Notes: generated by a model from the sequence alone, not told the origin. Positions 1 to 12,955 are shown, numbered from the stretch's first letter. The stretch is DNA of 64,000 bases from Sepioteuthis lessoniana (GCA_963585895.1 OY757912.1:82291154-82355153); one strand, 5' to 3'. Translations and numbers: made by a program.

Positions 1-247
1 AGTAAAGTAAAGTTGGTGACCTAAGTTGAAAGTGACCAGAAGGCTCCCCTTACAATAGCTACTACACTGAGGTGTAAGGGAGGGCGCTACTCCATTCCCT
101 GGATTGTGCCACTTTACCCTTGGTCTTTACCTTATAGTGCTGAGTGTGGCATCAAGTACCATTTTTTGAGTCTTTGGCATGACTTGACCTGGAATTGAAC
201 CCTGGTTTCCTATACCATTGGCAAACACTCTACTCATTAGGCCAAGA
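1..247 (-). mobile_element. Family A tRNA-derived SINE, copy 1
   Basis: On the minus strand it starts with an A-box-like tRNA head (TTGGCCTAATGAG) and a B box GGTTCAATTCC near 190-205, followed by a ~180-bp body. It may be truncated by the window edge. It abuts a family C fragment (248-325). Confidence 0.85.
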
Positions 248-325
248 AGTAGTAGCACTAATTAACCCACCCCTGGGGGTTATAAGGGAATTCATACCTT
301 TCCCAAGAGTATTAGTATGTGAAAA
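248..325 (-). mobile_element. Family C SINE fragment
   Basis: The phrase GGGAATTCATACCTTTCCCAAGAGTATTAGT matches the internal part of family C copies (for example at 31870-31925). Only this middle segment is present. Confidence 0.65.
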
Positions 326-1333
326 AAATAGGCTCAAGAAGCTGTAATTTTTGTATTTTGGCATTTTATAACCAATCAGCATGTATGTACTAGTTTTAAA
401 ATTTCTTTAAGACTTCCAGACAATTTTTAACTTGCCTTGAAAAATCTGAAGGATTAAAACCCAAAATAATTTTAAGAAATCTTTTCCCTCCAAGTTTGTT
501 AAAAATACATTTTTTAACTAATTAGAATCATAGATTTTTTTTTATGAAATGAATAACTTTTATAGTGATTTGATTAAAAAAATATCATCCTAATCCCCTA
601 CTAAAATTTCATCGAGTATATTCAATTTATTAAAATGTTTATAGATTTTTTAATATATTTTATTTGATATCTTTTTTCTCTATTTGATATTGCTAGTTTA
701 TGAGTTTGTAATAATATCAATGTGTGGTAGTAAGGGAATCATTGCTGATTCATGAATTCTAGGAAAAGATTAGTAGATTCAACAAGTTAGGAATAATTCA
801 TTTATACTTCACTCCCTTTATTAGAGTGAATTGTTTGTTGGGAAAGTCATATACATAAATGAGTATAGAAAAAACATATATCAATTCATAGCTACCAAAG
901 GCAGTCTTTTAAAACAAAGATGGTTAAAAGGTTAGATAAAATAAAAGTTAATTTTTCTTGTCCTATAAAAATGGTATTAACATAGAAACTTTCAAGGATT
1001 GCTTTGTTGAAAATATTACATGAATATTTACAAAAGATAATTCTTTCTCACTATAAAAACAATTGTTCTGATAAATATAAAACTATCTTGAAAATAGATA
1101 AATATGTTTTATCTATATATTTAGATGATATTTAAATGCAATGTTAGAGACAATTGCTTTTATTTCCCAAATCAATAATTGAATTTATTGTAAAGTGAAA
1201 AACATCAAATATAAAATTCTATAAGTCAAAGGTAAAATATTAATTTTTTTAGAATATTAGCAAAAGTGACTTTTCTTCTCAAAGATAATTTTTGATGACT
1301 TCTTTAAATTTTCTTGAAAATGAGATTATATTT

Positions 1334-1360
1334 GATAGATAGATAGATAGATAGATAGAT
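1334..1360. repeat. (GATA)n microsatellite
   Basis: About seven GATA units. Confidence 0.95.
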
Positions 1361-1770
1361 GGACCTACAATTTAGAAAACATTAATTCATTAATGAAAAA
1401 TTGTAAAAAAGAGTTTTAAGAAAATAGAATTTTTCCCTTTTAATTCTAAATTAAAATAAAATGATTACATAACATTCATCTTAATGTTCTAAAACTTTGC
1501 AATCCTAAAAATTATCAACAAAGGTCTCTTGAGGTTGTTAGATATTCTAATAAAATAAAATTCCTATAAAGACTGGGGCAAGTAATTAGTTGTAATAAAG
1601 AAAAAGATAGAGAAAAGAAATTTTTTTTCTAACTTGAAATAAATGAGAAGTTAAAAAAAACCCCCAAAAAACTATAGCTGTTTAATGGACATTTACTCTT
1701 CTATCACAGATAAATTGAATCTAAAATATATTTAAAACTTCAAATGTCTTAACTTATAAATGCACTCGGG

Positions 1771-1796
1771 ATATATATATATATATATATATATAT
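1771..1796. repeat. (TA)n microsatellite
   Basis: 26 bp of alternating AT. Confidence 0.95.
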
Positions 1797-3080
1797 TGAG
1801 TGAAAGCTTTGTTGAAAAACAGAAGTTACAAGTCATTTCTTGTTAGAAAAGATAATATTAGTCAGAGCATGGATATTTGCCAATGTTTACATTATAAGAA
1901 AAAAAAGAGATGATACATTCTCAGTAGAAGTTTGTGTTTTCTAAATCTGAGTTGATATATATTTTTGTGTGAGTGTGCTACTATATAATAGGAAAACAGT
2001 ATTATAAAGCTGATGTCAGTTTGTATGCAAAATGAAACAATCAACAGGCAAAGATATTTTTGTAATATCAGTACTAATAGATCTATGTAAACATATTTGT
2101 TTAATTTAAGATAATTAAGCGATGTTGAAATTAAATACATTCTTGAAAGAAAAAAATGTAAGTTGTCACTTAAAAGAAATAAACCAAAAGTTGTTGAGTA
2201 GATACAGAATGAGTCTGTACCTGCTGAAGAAATATTTTTTTTTTTTTTACTTATTTAGAAGATTGAGGGAGGTTTGAAATTTTTTGTTAGTTTTTTTCTA
2301 TGGAACATGCCTATCAATAAAATTGTAATAGATAAAAGGATGAAGATAGCTGAATAACATGTTTGTAGATAAACAATATTTGATCAGAAAAGAGTTAATA
2401 CAGGATAAACCATGAAACTATTGAGTTCCCATTGTAACATTGATCCATGATGATACTGATGGTACTAAGGATTATAATCAAATTTCGTGGCTATCTCAAT
2501 GATATTGAGAATTTGGATGATTAAAAAAAATGATATTCAGCTGGAATGTAAATCTCAGAAAATTATCATTCAGTTATAAACTGTATATTGCTTTAATATT
2601 CAAGTTAGGGAATTTTAAGCATATTGTTCTAATAAATATTTTGCTATGGTGTGCCATTTTAACAGGGTCATAGTTACACCCACACATTTTTTTGTCTGAT
2701 GATTGTGTTATTTACATGCAACTTTAATGGACTTTAAGAGTACATAGTTTGGATATTTAAGTTTTTAGACCTGTTTTACCATAGTAATATTGAGCATTTT
2801 TATGCATTTTTCTTATATGTATTTTATCAACTTAACTATATATAACTTATTTATATATAACTATACAACTATAGTGAGTAAATCTCTCCCCACTCTTCAT
2901 TTATTTCTAAGGTGATATGTCTCCTGTATATGACTGCCTCAGTTTTCTTTTTTATTCTATTATTCACTTTCTTTCATAATTGTTCTCATAATAATCATGT
3001 GAATAAATATTAACTAAATCACCAAAGCATGCCTAAACCTTTATGTGGCCATTAGTGGAATATGAACTGACCATTTCCTT

Positions 3081-3110
3081 ACTACCACCACCACCACCAC
3101 CACCACCACA
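3081..3110. repeat. (ACC)n microsatellite
   Basis: About nine ACC units, the only trinucleotide array of this kind here. Confidence 0.95.
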
Positions 3111-4269
3111 TAGCCACAAACAATATTGACTATTGTCAATGGTTGATCATTGGCACACCAACTGAAAAAAAAATCTAAGTCATTATTCTCTATGATATAA
3201 AGAACTATGACACAGGTACATTAGCTAGCATTAAAAAAAAGTAATCAAAAGCTTTTGGGAGCTCCCCACCCACACAGCTATGGGGGCCCCAAACAAACAA
3301 TCACTTATATCACTTATAACTCAAACAGACCCTATAAATCAACCACCATTCTTATCTGTAAATCAAATATTGATTACCTATAAGTTTATTATATAAGAGT
3401 AACAAATAAGTGTAATGACCGACTTAACTGAATTGGCAAACTGCAGTTCAAATTTTGATTTCAACAGCAAATATCTCCTTAGCATTAATGTCTTTAAGAA
3501 AGAGGAGCCCATATCCATCCATTTTGTCCCAACCCTGCCTGGTCCTAACCCTGCCTGGTCTCTTGTCAAAGAATCATGTCATTAGGATGCCATGATGGTC
3601 AACAGAAATCACAGGATATGAGTAAATATTTGGGCAAACTATTCTTCCACAACTAAGTTACCACCAGGCAATGATAACAGTAAAAAGCTGTTACAACTCT
3701 CGTCAACCTAGCCAGTGAAATTATATGAAGTTGCCTATACCCTTTTATCCATCCAAATTGATGGCAATGTTTCCTGACATTTTAAAAATAAAAGTCTCAT
3801 TTGCCACTACATTTCTACATGCCATACATTTCTACATGCCATAAACTCTAATCTTTACAATCTTATAAAATGATAAATGAATTCAACACATTTACTAACC
3901 ATTTTCTTTTTATCCAAGAAAAGGTTTTTTCTGTAAGCATTACTTTAGGAAGACTGCCCAGGTCACTACCAAAAAAATTTGATATTATCTTTACAGTTTC
4001 AGTTTTCTCATTCAATGGTAACAAACAAGGAGAAGAGATATGTAGCTTTTCTTTTGTTTAACACTGGGGAACATACCTTTCTATTTACATAATTCCATCC
4101 CCTTAGTTATCTGCATAAAATCTTTTTAGGTGTGGCTTCATCATGAAGAGAGTGGATGGATATTCATCTTAAAGTTTGATATTTCTACATTTTATTAGAA
4201 ATACCATTTTATGTCTAAAACTAACATTTTATCTATAGTATAAAGATCTGATTTTTTTGTTTCTACAAC

Positions 4270-4450
4270 AGCAAAAAATGAGAGCTCATAGTAACATTTT
4301 TGTTAGTATGATAGCATTAAAATGATCTAATTTTGAGAATAAATCAATTTCCAATCCAATTCACCACTTAATTATCATAATTTCTCAAGGGAGATAACTA
4401 TTAAATACTAATTATAGAGTACTTATTTATTATTATACTATAAATTCTAT
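4270..4450 (+). repeat. Family G repeat, variant
   Basis: CATTTTTGTTAGTATGATAG, AATCAATTTCCAATCC and TCTCAAGGGAGATAACTATT. Confidence 0.65.
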
Positions 4451-6180
4451 AAACAGTATAAAGGGGGTCTTTAAACAAAGATAATTAAAAGGTTTGATAA
4501 AATAAAATATTTATCAAAATTTTCTTGTACAAAATGAAGGAAGTTTTTTTCTTCAAAAATTTTCTATTTCAAGGAAGAAAATAAGAACTCTACCCACCAG
4601 TTATAACTATGGCCACTTTGACGTAACAAAAAAAAATCCTATTTTATTCAAACACTTTTATAATATAAAAAGGTGTAGGGGGATAGATTATATCTAATTA
4701 ACATACCACACACACACACAAACATATATGACGGCACTTGTTCCACTAACACAAATCCACCTACATTACTGAGTATAATTATATAATTATTTAACTGCAA
4801 TATTTACAGCTTTGATATTGATTGAGCATTCATTGGGGTTTTTTTTAGGATAAGTTTGTACTACATCATAAGAATGCATAATGAAAATGGAGTACTTATG
4901 AGGTTTGAAACTATCATCAAACTAGCTTGATCATATATCCTATGCACCCAAAATCACTTTAACATTTCATTACTATATGAAATAATACATTCAATTTTGG
5001 GAAAATATAGTTTATAGTCAACCTTTTATAGTAAATTCCTTTATATCAAAAGTCTATTTTTATGAATAAAAATTTTGATATGTAAAAAAGAAAAGTCATT
5101 TTTTCAAGTAGTAAAAGAATTAAATGTTATCTATGTCTAGCACAAGGTCATAAGTATTGAGCATTCAATGACTTTAAAACTTATTAGAGTAGCTTGAAAA
5201 CCTTGGAATGAACTAAAGCTTACTCTGGCACATACACTGGATTATTTCTTCATTGTTTTTACTCCAAGGTCTACTCTAATCCACCTGTTAGAGACAAATC
5301 TATTGATCAAAAAGATCTCTTTGAAAATTATTAGTATTGAATAAGAATACTTGAAACCATATAACTGTACTGAATGGAAATTGAAATCACTCCAGTAGTA
5401 AAGTTATATCAAAAAAGTTTGCTAACCACTTAGCTTGAGAAATGTTATAAAGGAGCATTACTTGTCATGTCAGCCCAGTGATTTAACAGGTTATGGGAAA
5501 TGTCCACATCCACTAAAATTTGATAATAGACAAGTTTCTTAAATAAAGAAAACTGAATAATTCTGGTACTGATATTTAATAAAATGAGGTAAGTCTGGCA
5601 CATGGTCATGAGTGTAGAGTATCCAGTAAGAATATAATTCATTCCAGAAGAAATAATTTGTAAGACTAGCTTGTAATCCGTTACTTTATACTGAGGCATC
5701 CAAAGCTCATCTGAGTCTGGCACTAGGTCATTATCCAGTGAAGATCAAAATCACACAAATAGTTTTACTAACAAAAGCAAAAGCCATAGATTATAGGTAT
5801 AAACAATTCAAACTAGGCATCAATACCATTAAAAACCTAAATGAGGGTATTTTTTAAAACCTAAGAAGGCCTGGTTATAGTATTATCTAGTTGCCAAATT
5901 AACACATCACAGTATTAAAAAAATCCATAGTTTTGTATTGTAAATAATTGAAATATCTGACAAGCAATCGATTTGCAATGTGTATAAATATCTACTGATA
6001 ATTTTAAGCCTTTTTTTTTCACAATTTGGTATATCACAAACTATTTGATCAGTCTAGTAATTTCATATTTTTTTAAGTTGAATAGTATAAGAGTATAGGA
6101 ATATTCTGATTATTTCATTGTCTATGTAAGACCAAAAAACCTGTGAGCAAATGAAGAAGGGGAGTGTGCAGAAATCTTTT
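4451..6180. other. AT-rich stretch with eroded repeats
   Basis: Two weak family D-like echoes near 5160-5350 and 5590-5730 (GCACATACACTGG, TGTTTTTACTCCAAGGTC). The missing last transporter exon was searched for here by eye and not found. Confidence 0.4.
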
Positions 6181-6184
6181 TTAA

Positions 6185-6465
6185 AATTACACTTAGCATA
6201 ATGGTTATCATCATAGGAAATGAACATGGTGAACTGAATTCAAATTCTGGATGGGGCTGTTTGCATTACACATTATACTAATGCCTCAATTTGTTCTTTC
6301 CCCAGCTCTGGTAGTAGGGCTAACTGGGTTCTCTAGCTTTAGTTAAGCAACTAGTCAAGAAAGAAAGACTCTAAATTCAAACCAGCTTTACTCCACTTAA
6401 AAATAGATTTTGCGTCACATCCTACTTGTGGCAGAGGGGTTAGGTAGATACATACTTTTGAGACA
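6185..6465 (+). mobile_element. Family B tRNA-derived SINE
   Basis: It carries a tRNA-like head (TAATGGTTATCATCATAGG, then GAATTCAAATTCTGG as B box) and a body with GTAGTAGGGCTAACTGGG and CTCCACTTAAAAATAGA. Related copies are at 30878 and 42401. Confidence 0.8.
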
Positions 6466-6739
6466 ATCATTAATTTTTTTTGTCTAAATCTTATGAAACA
6501 AAGTTAACAGCAAGGGTAATATGTTGACTCCTTGCTCAGCCAGATAGTTTTATTATTGAAATGTTTTTTTCTTTAAACTTTTTTTGAAACTTTCAAAATT
6601 TATTAATTTAATGTTATAAAACATTTTACTATATGGCATAATTGTTTTATGGGCACTGCTTAGAGGGAACACTGAACTATATAGTGAAAAGTAATAGGCA
6701 AAATCATTTTGCAAAACAACCTTTTGAAACTTTACTTAC

Positions 6740-7471
6740 CAGCACATGGGCCTCCAAGGCATCCAAGAGCAATCATGAAAGACAAGTAACCATTGCCAAT
6801 AGCAATATAATGTGGTCCCAGCAACTCACGGGTCACTTGGGACATGAATGTTGTCCAGAAGCCACTGTAGAAGCCAAAGAGCAAAGTATAGCCAATCTGA
6901 CCAGTAAAGTTCTCAAATAGCAATGGGCAGATCCCTGTGACCACTGACCCAAGGCCAAGTGAACACAAAATGGCTGTCACATCATCCAAAGTGGAGTTGT
7001 GCCCCATGAATGCAAAGATAACGCGACTGGTAAAGCTTGCCATGCCTATACAAGACACGAGGAATGTAGCGGTGCTAAAGTCTGTGCCCATGCTGATGGC
7101 ATAGGAAGGGAGGAAGAGATAAATAATGGTGGAACCAAAACTCCAGAATAGGTTTGCAATACACATGGCATAAAAGAGAGGGTTTCGCAGTGGCAGGCAG
7201 GAGAGCAAGGGCAGTAGACGCACTTCCTTTTCACACTTGAGTGGTTTCATGACTGCCCCGCAGACACAGAGGTTGAGTGTTGATGCTGACAGCAGCAAAA
7301 GGGTACCACGCCAAGCATATTCTTCCAACAAATAGCGGACAATTATTGGGAAGACAATAATCCCACACCCGATTCCGGCTAAAACAGTGCTGAGTGCCTG
7401 GTAGCGGCATTTATGGAAATATTGTTCAATAGCCACAATTGATGGAGAGCACGCGATTCCAAAACCAATAC
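6740..7471 (-). CDS. SLC16/monocarboxylate transporter-like, third coding exon (large)
   Basis: This 732-nt exon encodes residues 122-365, from the end of TM4 to about TM11. It opens with GIGFGIACSPSIVAIEQYF, matching the G-x-G-x-x-x-x-P-S-x-x-x-x-x-x-YF segment of SLC16 proteins, and includes the TM5-TM6 'YAWRG' turn. The cytosolic loop between TM6 and TM7 is very short, about 25 residues, where most family members have a long loop. In TM8 the arginine is present (R271), but the residue four positions before it is Ser, where proton-coupled MCT1-4 have Asp. The LLGPHY stretch after TM10 aligns with LVGPQR of MCT1. The acceptor TTTGTAG and donor GTAAGT (6734-6739) are canonical. The open frame has no stop, arguing for a living gene. 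The next exon (TM12 and C-terminus) was not found. The substrate cannot be inferred; an orphan SLC16 role is as likely as lactate transport. Confidence 0.9.
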
Positions 7472-7669
7472 CTACAAAATATCAAAGAAAAATAAAGTTT
7501 GATGACATTGTTGATGTGTTTGTTTTATTGGGTGGAGAAAAAAGAATTTGTTTAATCTCATTTACAAAGTGAAAAATGAAATATAATAAAAAAAAAAAAA
7601 CACATAAGAAAACTTGTTCATGATCTGACAAGTAATTATTTGATTTGTTGGTTGGTTGATTTTTTTTTT

Positions 7670-8205
7670 GTTTTTTTTACAGCATATCAACCCTTGTAAG
7701 TTATTTAATACCAAATTCTGTTTATACATGAAATAATATTAAATATGATTTGTAAATGAATAGTTTGTAGGTAACATTATTTTAAAATGAAATAGGGCAT
7801 ATTCATTTGAACAGACTTAAATGCTTTCAAATATTGCTATCTAACATTAATAGTTCTATTGGAACAAAGTTAAATTATTTCAAGTATTGACATGATACTA
7901 ATAATTCAACTTGATATTAACCATTTGTTTGCACAGTTAAATGGTTTCAAGTATAGTAAATGATAAACAGTTCTATTTGACCTATAAATGGGACCCTAAC
8001 AGGTACTACCACTCTGAGTTAAAGTGGATCTTGGAATAATGGCAATGAAAAAGGGGGTACTCCATATTCCCCAAAACTCCAGAACTGGAGTCTCACCATC
8101 AGATGGTTTAGTATCATATCCAAGACACTTGTTGTGGGGTAGTAATCTTACCCCTCAATTGAGATACAGTTGGCATATTCTACAACCCCAACCAACTGAG
8201 CTGTT
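7670..8205 (-). repeat. Family D modular repeat, type with ~47-bp units
   Basis: From left: tail (GCATATCAACCCTTGTAAG), tandem units built on AGTTAAATGGTTTCAAGTAT, then the conserved head 7980-8205 (GGGACCCTAACAGGTACTAC to CCCCAACCAACTGAGC). The head-to-tail sense is minus. Confidence 0.85.
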
Positions 8206-9447
8206 ATATGGTTTCAAGTATTCCTATCTAGTACAAATGATTTGCATACAATTATATGGCTTTAAGTATTTCAAGAAAATATATGCTTTCAAGTAACTAA
8301 TAATAAGTATCCTTAATAAACAATTATCACTTCAAGTACTTATTCTTGATATACATAATTTTTCAAGTATTCCTATCTAATCTTATTATAATAGAGATTA
8401 TGTGTCTGTCAGTCTGTAAACAAAACTACATCACCACCAATGTCAAACTTCCCTTTATGTCATATCCTCATGATTTTCTTTTTATTCAAATCTCAGTTAT
8501 AAGGAAAATTGTTTAATAACATTAATACTGATGGATTGATCTCCATACTGATAACATACAATTGTATTTATGTATGTAACCAAATAGCAGTTCACAGGGT
8601 GGACAAGGAGGCTAATTTGCATACTGAGATTAAAAATTTAATTTTAGTATATATTTGCATGGTTTTATTGATTGCTAAATGTTTGATTTTGTTTTGATGA
8701 ATATAAGCAAAAATCCTGTCAATAAATCTTGAAAGAAATATATCAATTGTTAATGTATTTCTTTCAAAACCCAACCAAAATCTGTAATTTTATTCTTTAA
8801 TGTCTCATTTAGTTAAATAGCTAGTGTTCAAATTGTTCTTTTTTTTTTTTTTTTAAAATTATACCCTGTTTTCCGTCTTTTTATATGTGTTCTTATTTAG
8901 TTTCATTAATCTTTCTAACTTAGTATATCTGATCACATTAAACCTTAAATACTTGCATCCAGAAGGTACATATTTTTGCTAGTACAAATAATTTTCTAAC
9001 AGATCTATTTAACTAATAGGTAAGTTTCTAACAGGTACTTTCACTTTGGGTTGATTTGTTTGGGTTTTATGGCATATCAACCTTTGATGATTACTTAATA
9101 CCAAATCCATTTTTATAAAAATAAACAGTTCAGTTAAGCAAAAGTATGCAATTTAATTGTAAAAAACATTTCTATTTCTAGCTATTCAGTTTAGTCAAAC
9201 AGTTCTAATTCAAACAATTCAGTTTAGTATAAGTATAGTTTTTGTTTACACACAGTTAAATTTAAAACAATTCTATTTCAAACAATTAAGTTTAATGTAA
9301 GGACAGTTTCAATGTCAAAAACAGTTCCATTTCAAACAATTCAGTTTAGCATAAGTACCCAGTTTAGTTTTATTTGACCCATAACACATTGCTCAATAAG
9401 TCCCTGGCCTAACTAATAGAGCAACAACTTTTTGGAAAAATCCGACT

Positions 9448-10462
9448 TTATTTATTAACATAGTTGCCATCTCGGGTGATACACTGATTCCAATGCTCCT
9501 CATACAATTTGATGCCTTTTTTGTAGAATGATTTATTTTTGGCCTCAAAAGACGCCTCAGTTTCTGATACCACTTCTTCATTGGAGCCAAATCTTTCTAT
9601 GTGGAACATTCTTTGGAGTTCTGCAAACAGCCAGTAGTTGCTGGGGGCCAGAGTGGGTGTGTGCGGAAGCAATTTAAAGTGCAATTCATGTAGTTTTGCC
9701 ATTGTTGCGATCGACTTGTGACATGGCGCATTGTCTTGGTGAAAGAACTTTTCTTCCTCATTTGTGGATATTTTTTGGCAATTTCTTCCTTCAAATGCAC
9801 CAATAATGCTATATAATATTCACTATTGATGGTTCCTCCTTTTTCAAGTTAATCGATGAACAAAATACCTAGCATATCCCAAAATACAGAGGCCAAAACC
9901 TTGCCTGCTGATGTTTGTGTTTTTGGTCACATTGGACGGCTTTCATCTGCTGCTGTCCACTCAGCTGACTGCCAATTTGACTCCAGAGTGAAGTGGTGGA
10001 TCCATGTTTCATTCATATTTATGCAAAAACTCCTTTTTTTTGTGTTGAAACAACGCTCTGAAATATCAACGCATTGTTGTTTTTGATCGACTGTGAGCAA
10101 ACGCGGTACCCACTTTGAACACAGCTTTCTCATTGACAAATGTTCATGTAAAATGGTGAATACAATGCCTTCTGATATCTTCAACTCCTCTGCTATCTTA
10201 TGCTTCAATTTACAATTGGCCAAAACGAATTTGTGGAGTTTTTTGGTGTTTTCTGGGACAAATGCTGAATTTGGGCAATCTAAGCATTTAGCATCATTTG
10301 TATTTGTACAACCGCATTTAAGGTCAGTATACCACCTCTTAACCATTGTTTCTAATGGAGCAGATTCTGAATAACACTTATCAAGCCATTGCTTTGCTTG
10401 AACAGTATTTTTCCCATCAGAAAGCCATGTTTTATCAACACATGAAATTCAGATTTTTCCAT
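9448..10462 (-). pseudogene. Mariner transposase pseudogene
   Basis: The start codon is at 10462 (MEKSEFHVLIKHGFLMGK) and the end near 9448 (NQCITRDGNYVNK), about the usual length of a 345-residue mariner transposase. Recognisable parts are the helix-turn-helix DNA-binding half (YTDLKCGCTNTNDAKC, VPENTKK), the WVPRLLTVDQK linker, the first catalytic block NETWIHHFTLESNWQSAEW, and the C-terminal block ending LAPSNYWLF. The frame is lost soon after the start, where an A run is one base short, and again between 9927 and 9803 and near 9700. The third catalytic position, normally Asp in LAPSDYW, is Asn, so the protein would be inactive even with an intact frame. The PHTPTLAPS stretch is also shorter than the usual PPYSPDLAPS. 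Confidence 0.9.
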
Positions 10463-10482
10463 TGTTTTGAAAATTTGCAACA

Positions 10483-10737
10483 GTAAGTAAAGTTGGTGAC
10501 CATAGTCAAGGGTATCCTGAAGGTTCCCTTCTCAATAGCTACTACACTGAGGTGTAGGGGAGGGCACAACTCCATTTCCTAGATAGCTCCACTTTACTCT
10601 TGATCCTTACCTTATGATATTGAGTGTTAAGCAAGGCAGCATCAAGTACCATTTTTTGAGTCTCTGATATGACTTGACCTGGGATTGAACCCCGGTTTCC
10701 CAGACCATTGGTGAACACTCTACTCATTAGGCCAATA
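10483..10737 (-). mobile_element. Family A SINE, copy 2, nested in mariner
   Basis: Full-length copy with tRNA-like head (B box GGTTCAATCCCAGG on the minus strand near 10675-10695). It interrupts the mariner 5' untranslated region about 20 bp before the transposase ATG. It is therefore younger than the mariner. Confidence 0.92.
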
Positions 10738-12169
10738 ATCCAATTGGGCTCAAATTTGGGCATGTGCCATTTGAAGGTTAGTATTTTATAAAAATCATAT
10801 GGATTTTTTATGAGTGGCACCATCTATATGTCAGGCCCAGAACTTATTTTGTGATGTGTTAGATAGGACCCAATCAGTTGCTACCACTCCAGATCAGTCA
10901 CTCTGGGTTGGAGTGGACCTGGGAATAAAAGCAATGAAGGGGTACTCCACACTAACCAGTGCTCCAGAATTGAAGCTTTAGCAATGGATGTAGTTTAGTG
11001 TCAAACTTAAGAATCCCCAACCCCTTGAGGTGTGGTTCTTATTTCACTGCAGAGGGTGTGTGTGTGTGTGTGTTACTTCCCTGAAAGTGGCACAGTTAGC
11101 ATATTCTAAACCCCCACCAATAGAGAGAAGGATATTTACTCTTTTGTACCTTCTATTTTTCAGACGACTTCATAATTCCAACCTACCAGAACTTTTTATC
11201 TTAGCAAAGGACTACTCTAGGTGCTTTTTGCAATATAGCAAAGAAAGCAGTATTTTTCTATCTTCAATGTGAGAATTAATAAATGAAATACACAAAATTT
11301 GATAATTATAAAAAAATGTTGATAAGACAAATGTCACAATAAAATGAAAAGCAATCTTCTTGAATGAAGGTAGTTAAAATTAAATGCTCCTAATGCCATA
11401 TTAGGAGAAAAACAGAATGTTTTGGCTGACCAGATATTTATTTGAGGTATAAAATTAAACCAGCATGTACAAATTTCTGACAAATTGTCAATAACTAGAG
11501 AGCAAAAGAAAACAATTTTGGTAAAATCAAAGATTTAATTAAAAGACAGTGTCTAAGTGCATGTTTATTTTTTTATACATATTTTTAAAATCAAAAACCT
11601 CAGTTGCCTCCCTTGATTAAGAAAAGTAAAGAAAAAGATGGAAACTAATGAGGAATCCTTGGAAAAAGAAGAATTGAAAAAAAAAAAAAAAAAAAAAGGT
11701 CTGCATATTTTTGAAATCTGTATTTGCAGATTCAGGTTTTCAAAAATGTTGCTGATTCATGAATGCATCTTCAGTCTTGTAAATTTCTTTTTAATAGTTA
11801 TTTAATAATCACAGCTTAGATAGGCAGAAGGACAGAACTATGGGGAGCTCAGTGAGAAGTGAACTTATTATCAATGGTCTGCTTGTCTAACTTGCTAACC
11901 ATTACACCACATGAAGTGTTCTTTCTATTAAGTAGCCTTGTGGTCACATTCTGTCTTTGCAATTTGTGTGTTGTTACTTCTATCTCAAGAAGATGTTATT
12001 ACTCTATTCACATCACAATCATAGGTCTAAAATAAAGCATATCTTGTGATAAAGGTGATGAGAAGTGTAGATTATAGGTAAATGTCAAGAAAGTCTCTCA
12101 CTGTATGTAAAAGCTTAACAGAAATTGTCAATAATATGGTGCATTCATTAAATAATAATTATGATCTAT

Positions 12170-12955
12170 CTAAAATGATTGGTTGATTTTAATGGCATGT
12201 CAACCTGTCAAGGGTTATTTTATAACTAGAGGGTCATTATACTTCATATATACATTTTTTGTGTAGTTGTTTCTGAGGGTTTTTTTTTGCATTCAGTCTT
12301 CCAGAATACAAATGATTTTTAAAACAGATCAACTATTCAAGCAGTTATATATAACAATTCAGTTTAGTGTAAGTACAGTTTCAATGTCAAAAATAGTTCA
12401 ATTAAAAACAATTCAATTTAGCATAAGCGCGCAGTTTAAACGTAAGTACAATTTAATTGTAAAAAACATTTCTATTTTGAGCTATTCAGTTTAGTCAAGC
12501 AATTCTAATTCAGCTAACTCAGTTTAGTATAAGTACATGTCAGAACAGTTCTATGTTAAACAATTCAGTTTAGTGTAAATACAGTTTCAATGTCAAAAAA
12601 CAGTTCTATTTGAAATAATTCAGTTTAGCATAAGCACGCAGTTTAAATGTAAGTACGGTTTAATTGTCAAAAAACATTTCTATTTTAAACAATTCAGTTT
12701 AGCATAAGTATGTTGTTAGTTCTATTTTACCCATAGATAGGACCCATATCAGATGCTACCACTCAGGGCCAGAGTGGACCTGGGAGCGATGGCAATAAAT
12801 AGGTACTTAGCATTCCTCAAAGCTCCAGCACTGCTGGAACCTCACCATCAGATTATTTAGTGTCATATCAGATCACTCATTGGGAGGGGGATCTTACCCC
12901 TCTGCAGAGGTGCAGTCAGTGTATTCTTCATCCCCAGCCAACTGGGCAATATACA
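12170..12955 (-). repeat. Family D repeat, ~55-bp units
   Basis: Tail with TGGCATGTCAACCTGTCAAG, about six tandem units (CAATTCAGTTTAGCATAAG type) and a full head 12730-12955. Confidence 0.88.

Larger units (their letters stand above)
330..4260. other. AT-rich stretch without recognised gene
   Basis: No exon of the transporter or any other gene was recognised on either strand. Apart from the microsatellites listed and a 17-bp duplication (ACATTTCTACATGCCAT at about 3810) nothing stands out. Short open frames near 1892-2140, 3378-3569 and 3870-4061 lack coding character. Confidence 0.5.
9382..10861 (-). mobile_element. Mariner DNA transposon, near full length, inactive, split by a SINE
   Basis: Both ends are visible as diverged inverted repeats: TAACACATTGCTCAATAAGT at 9382 and its partner ending at 10861 (AACTTATTTTGTGATGTGTTA). 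A TA dinucleotide lies at each end. Without the nested SINE the length is about 1.23 kb, close to the usual 1.28 kb. The flanking host sequence, ...TTTGACCCA and GATAGGACCC..., rejoins into the uninterrupted family D phrase found elsewhere in the window, which proves insertion at a TA. Confidence 0.92.
9047..11125 (-). repeat. Family D repeat split by mariner and SINE
   Basis: Tail and ~55-bp units (AATTCAGTTTAGTATAAGTA type) occupy 9047-9381. The head resumes at 10862 after the mariner and runs to about 11125. A short (GT)n has grown within the head at about 11048-11072. It begins immediately after a truncated head-like phrase at 9005-9046. Confidence 0.85.

Noticed and set aside
5445-5723. 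Candidate last exon of the transporter (92-codon minus frame)
   Set aside because: The translation has no TM12-like segment or family motif in the right order, and part of it overlaps eroded repeat sequence.
7046-7234. Minus-strand frame inside the third coding exon
   Set aside because: Out-of-frame shadow of the transporter exon.
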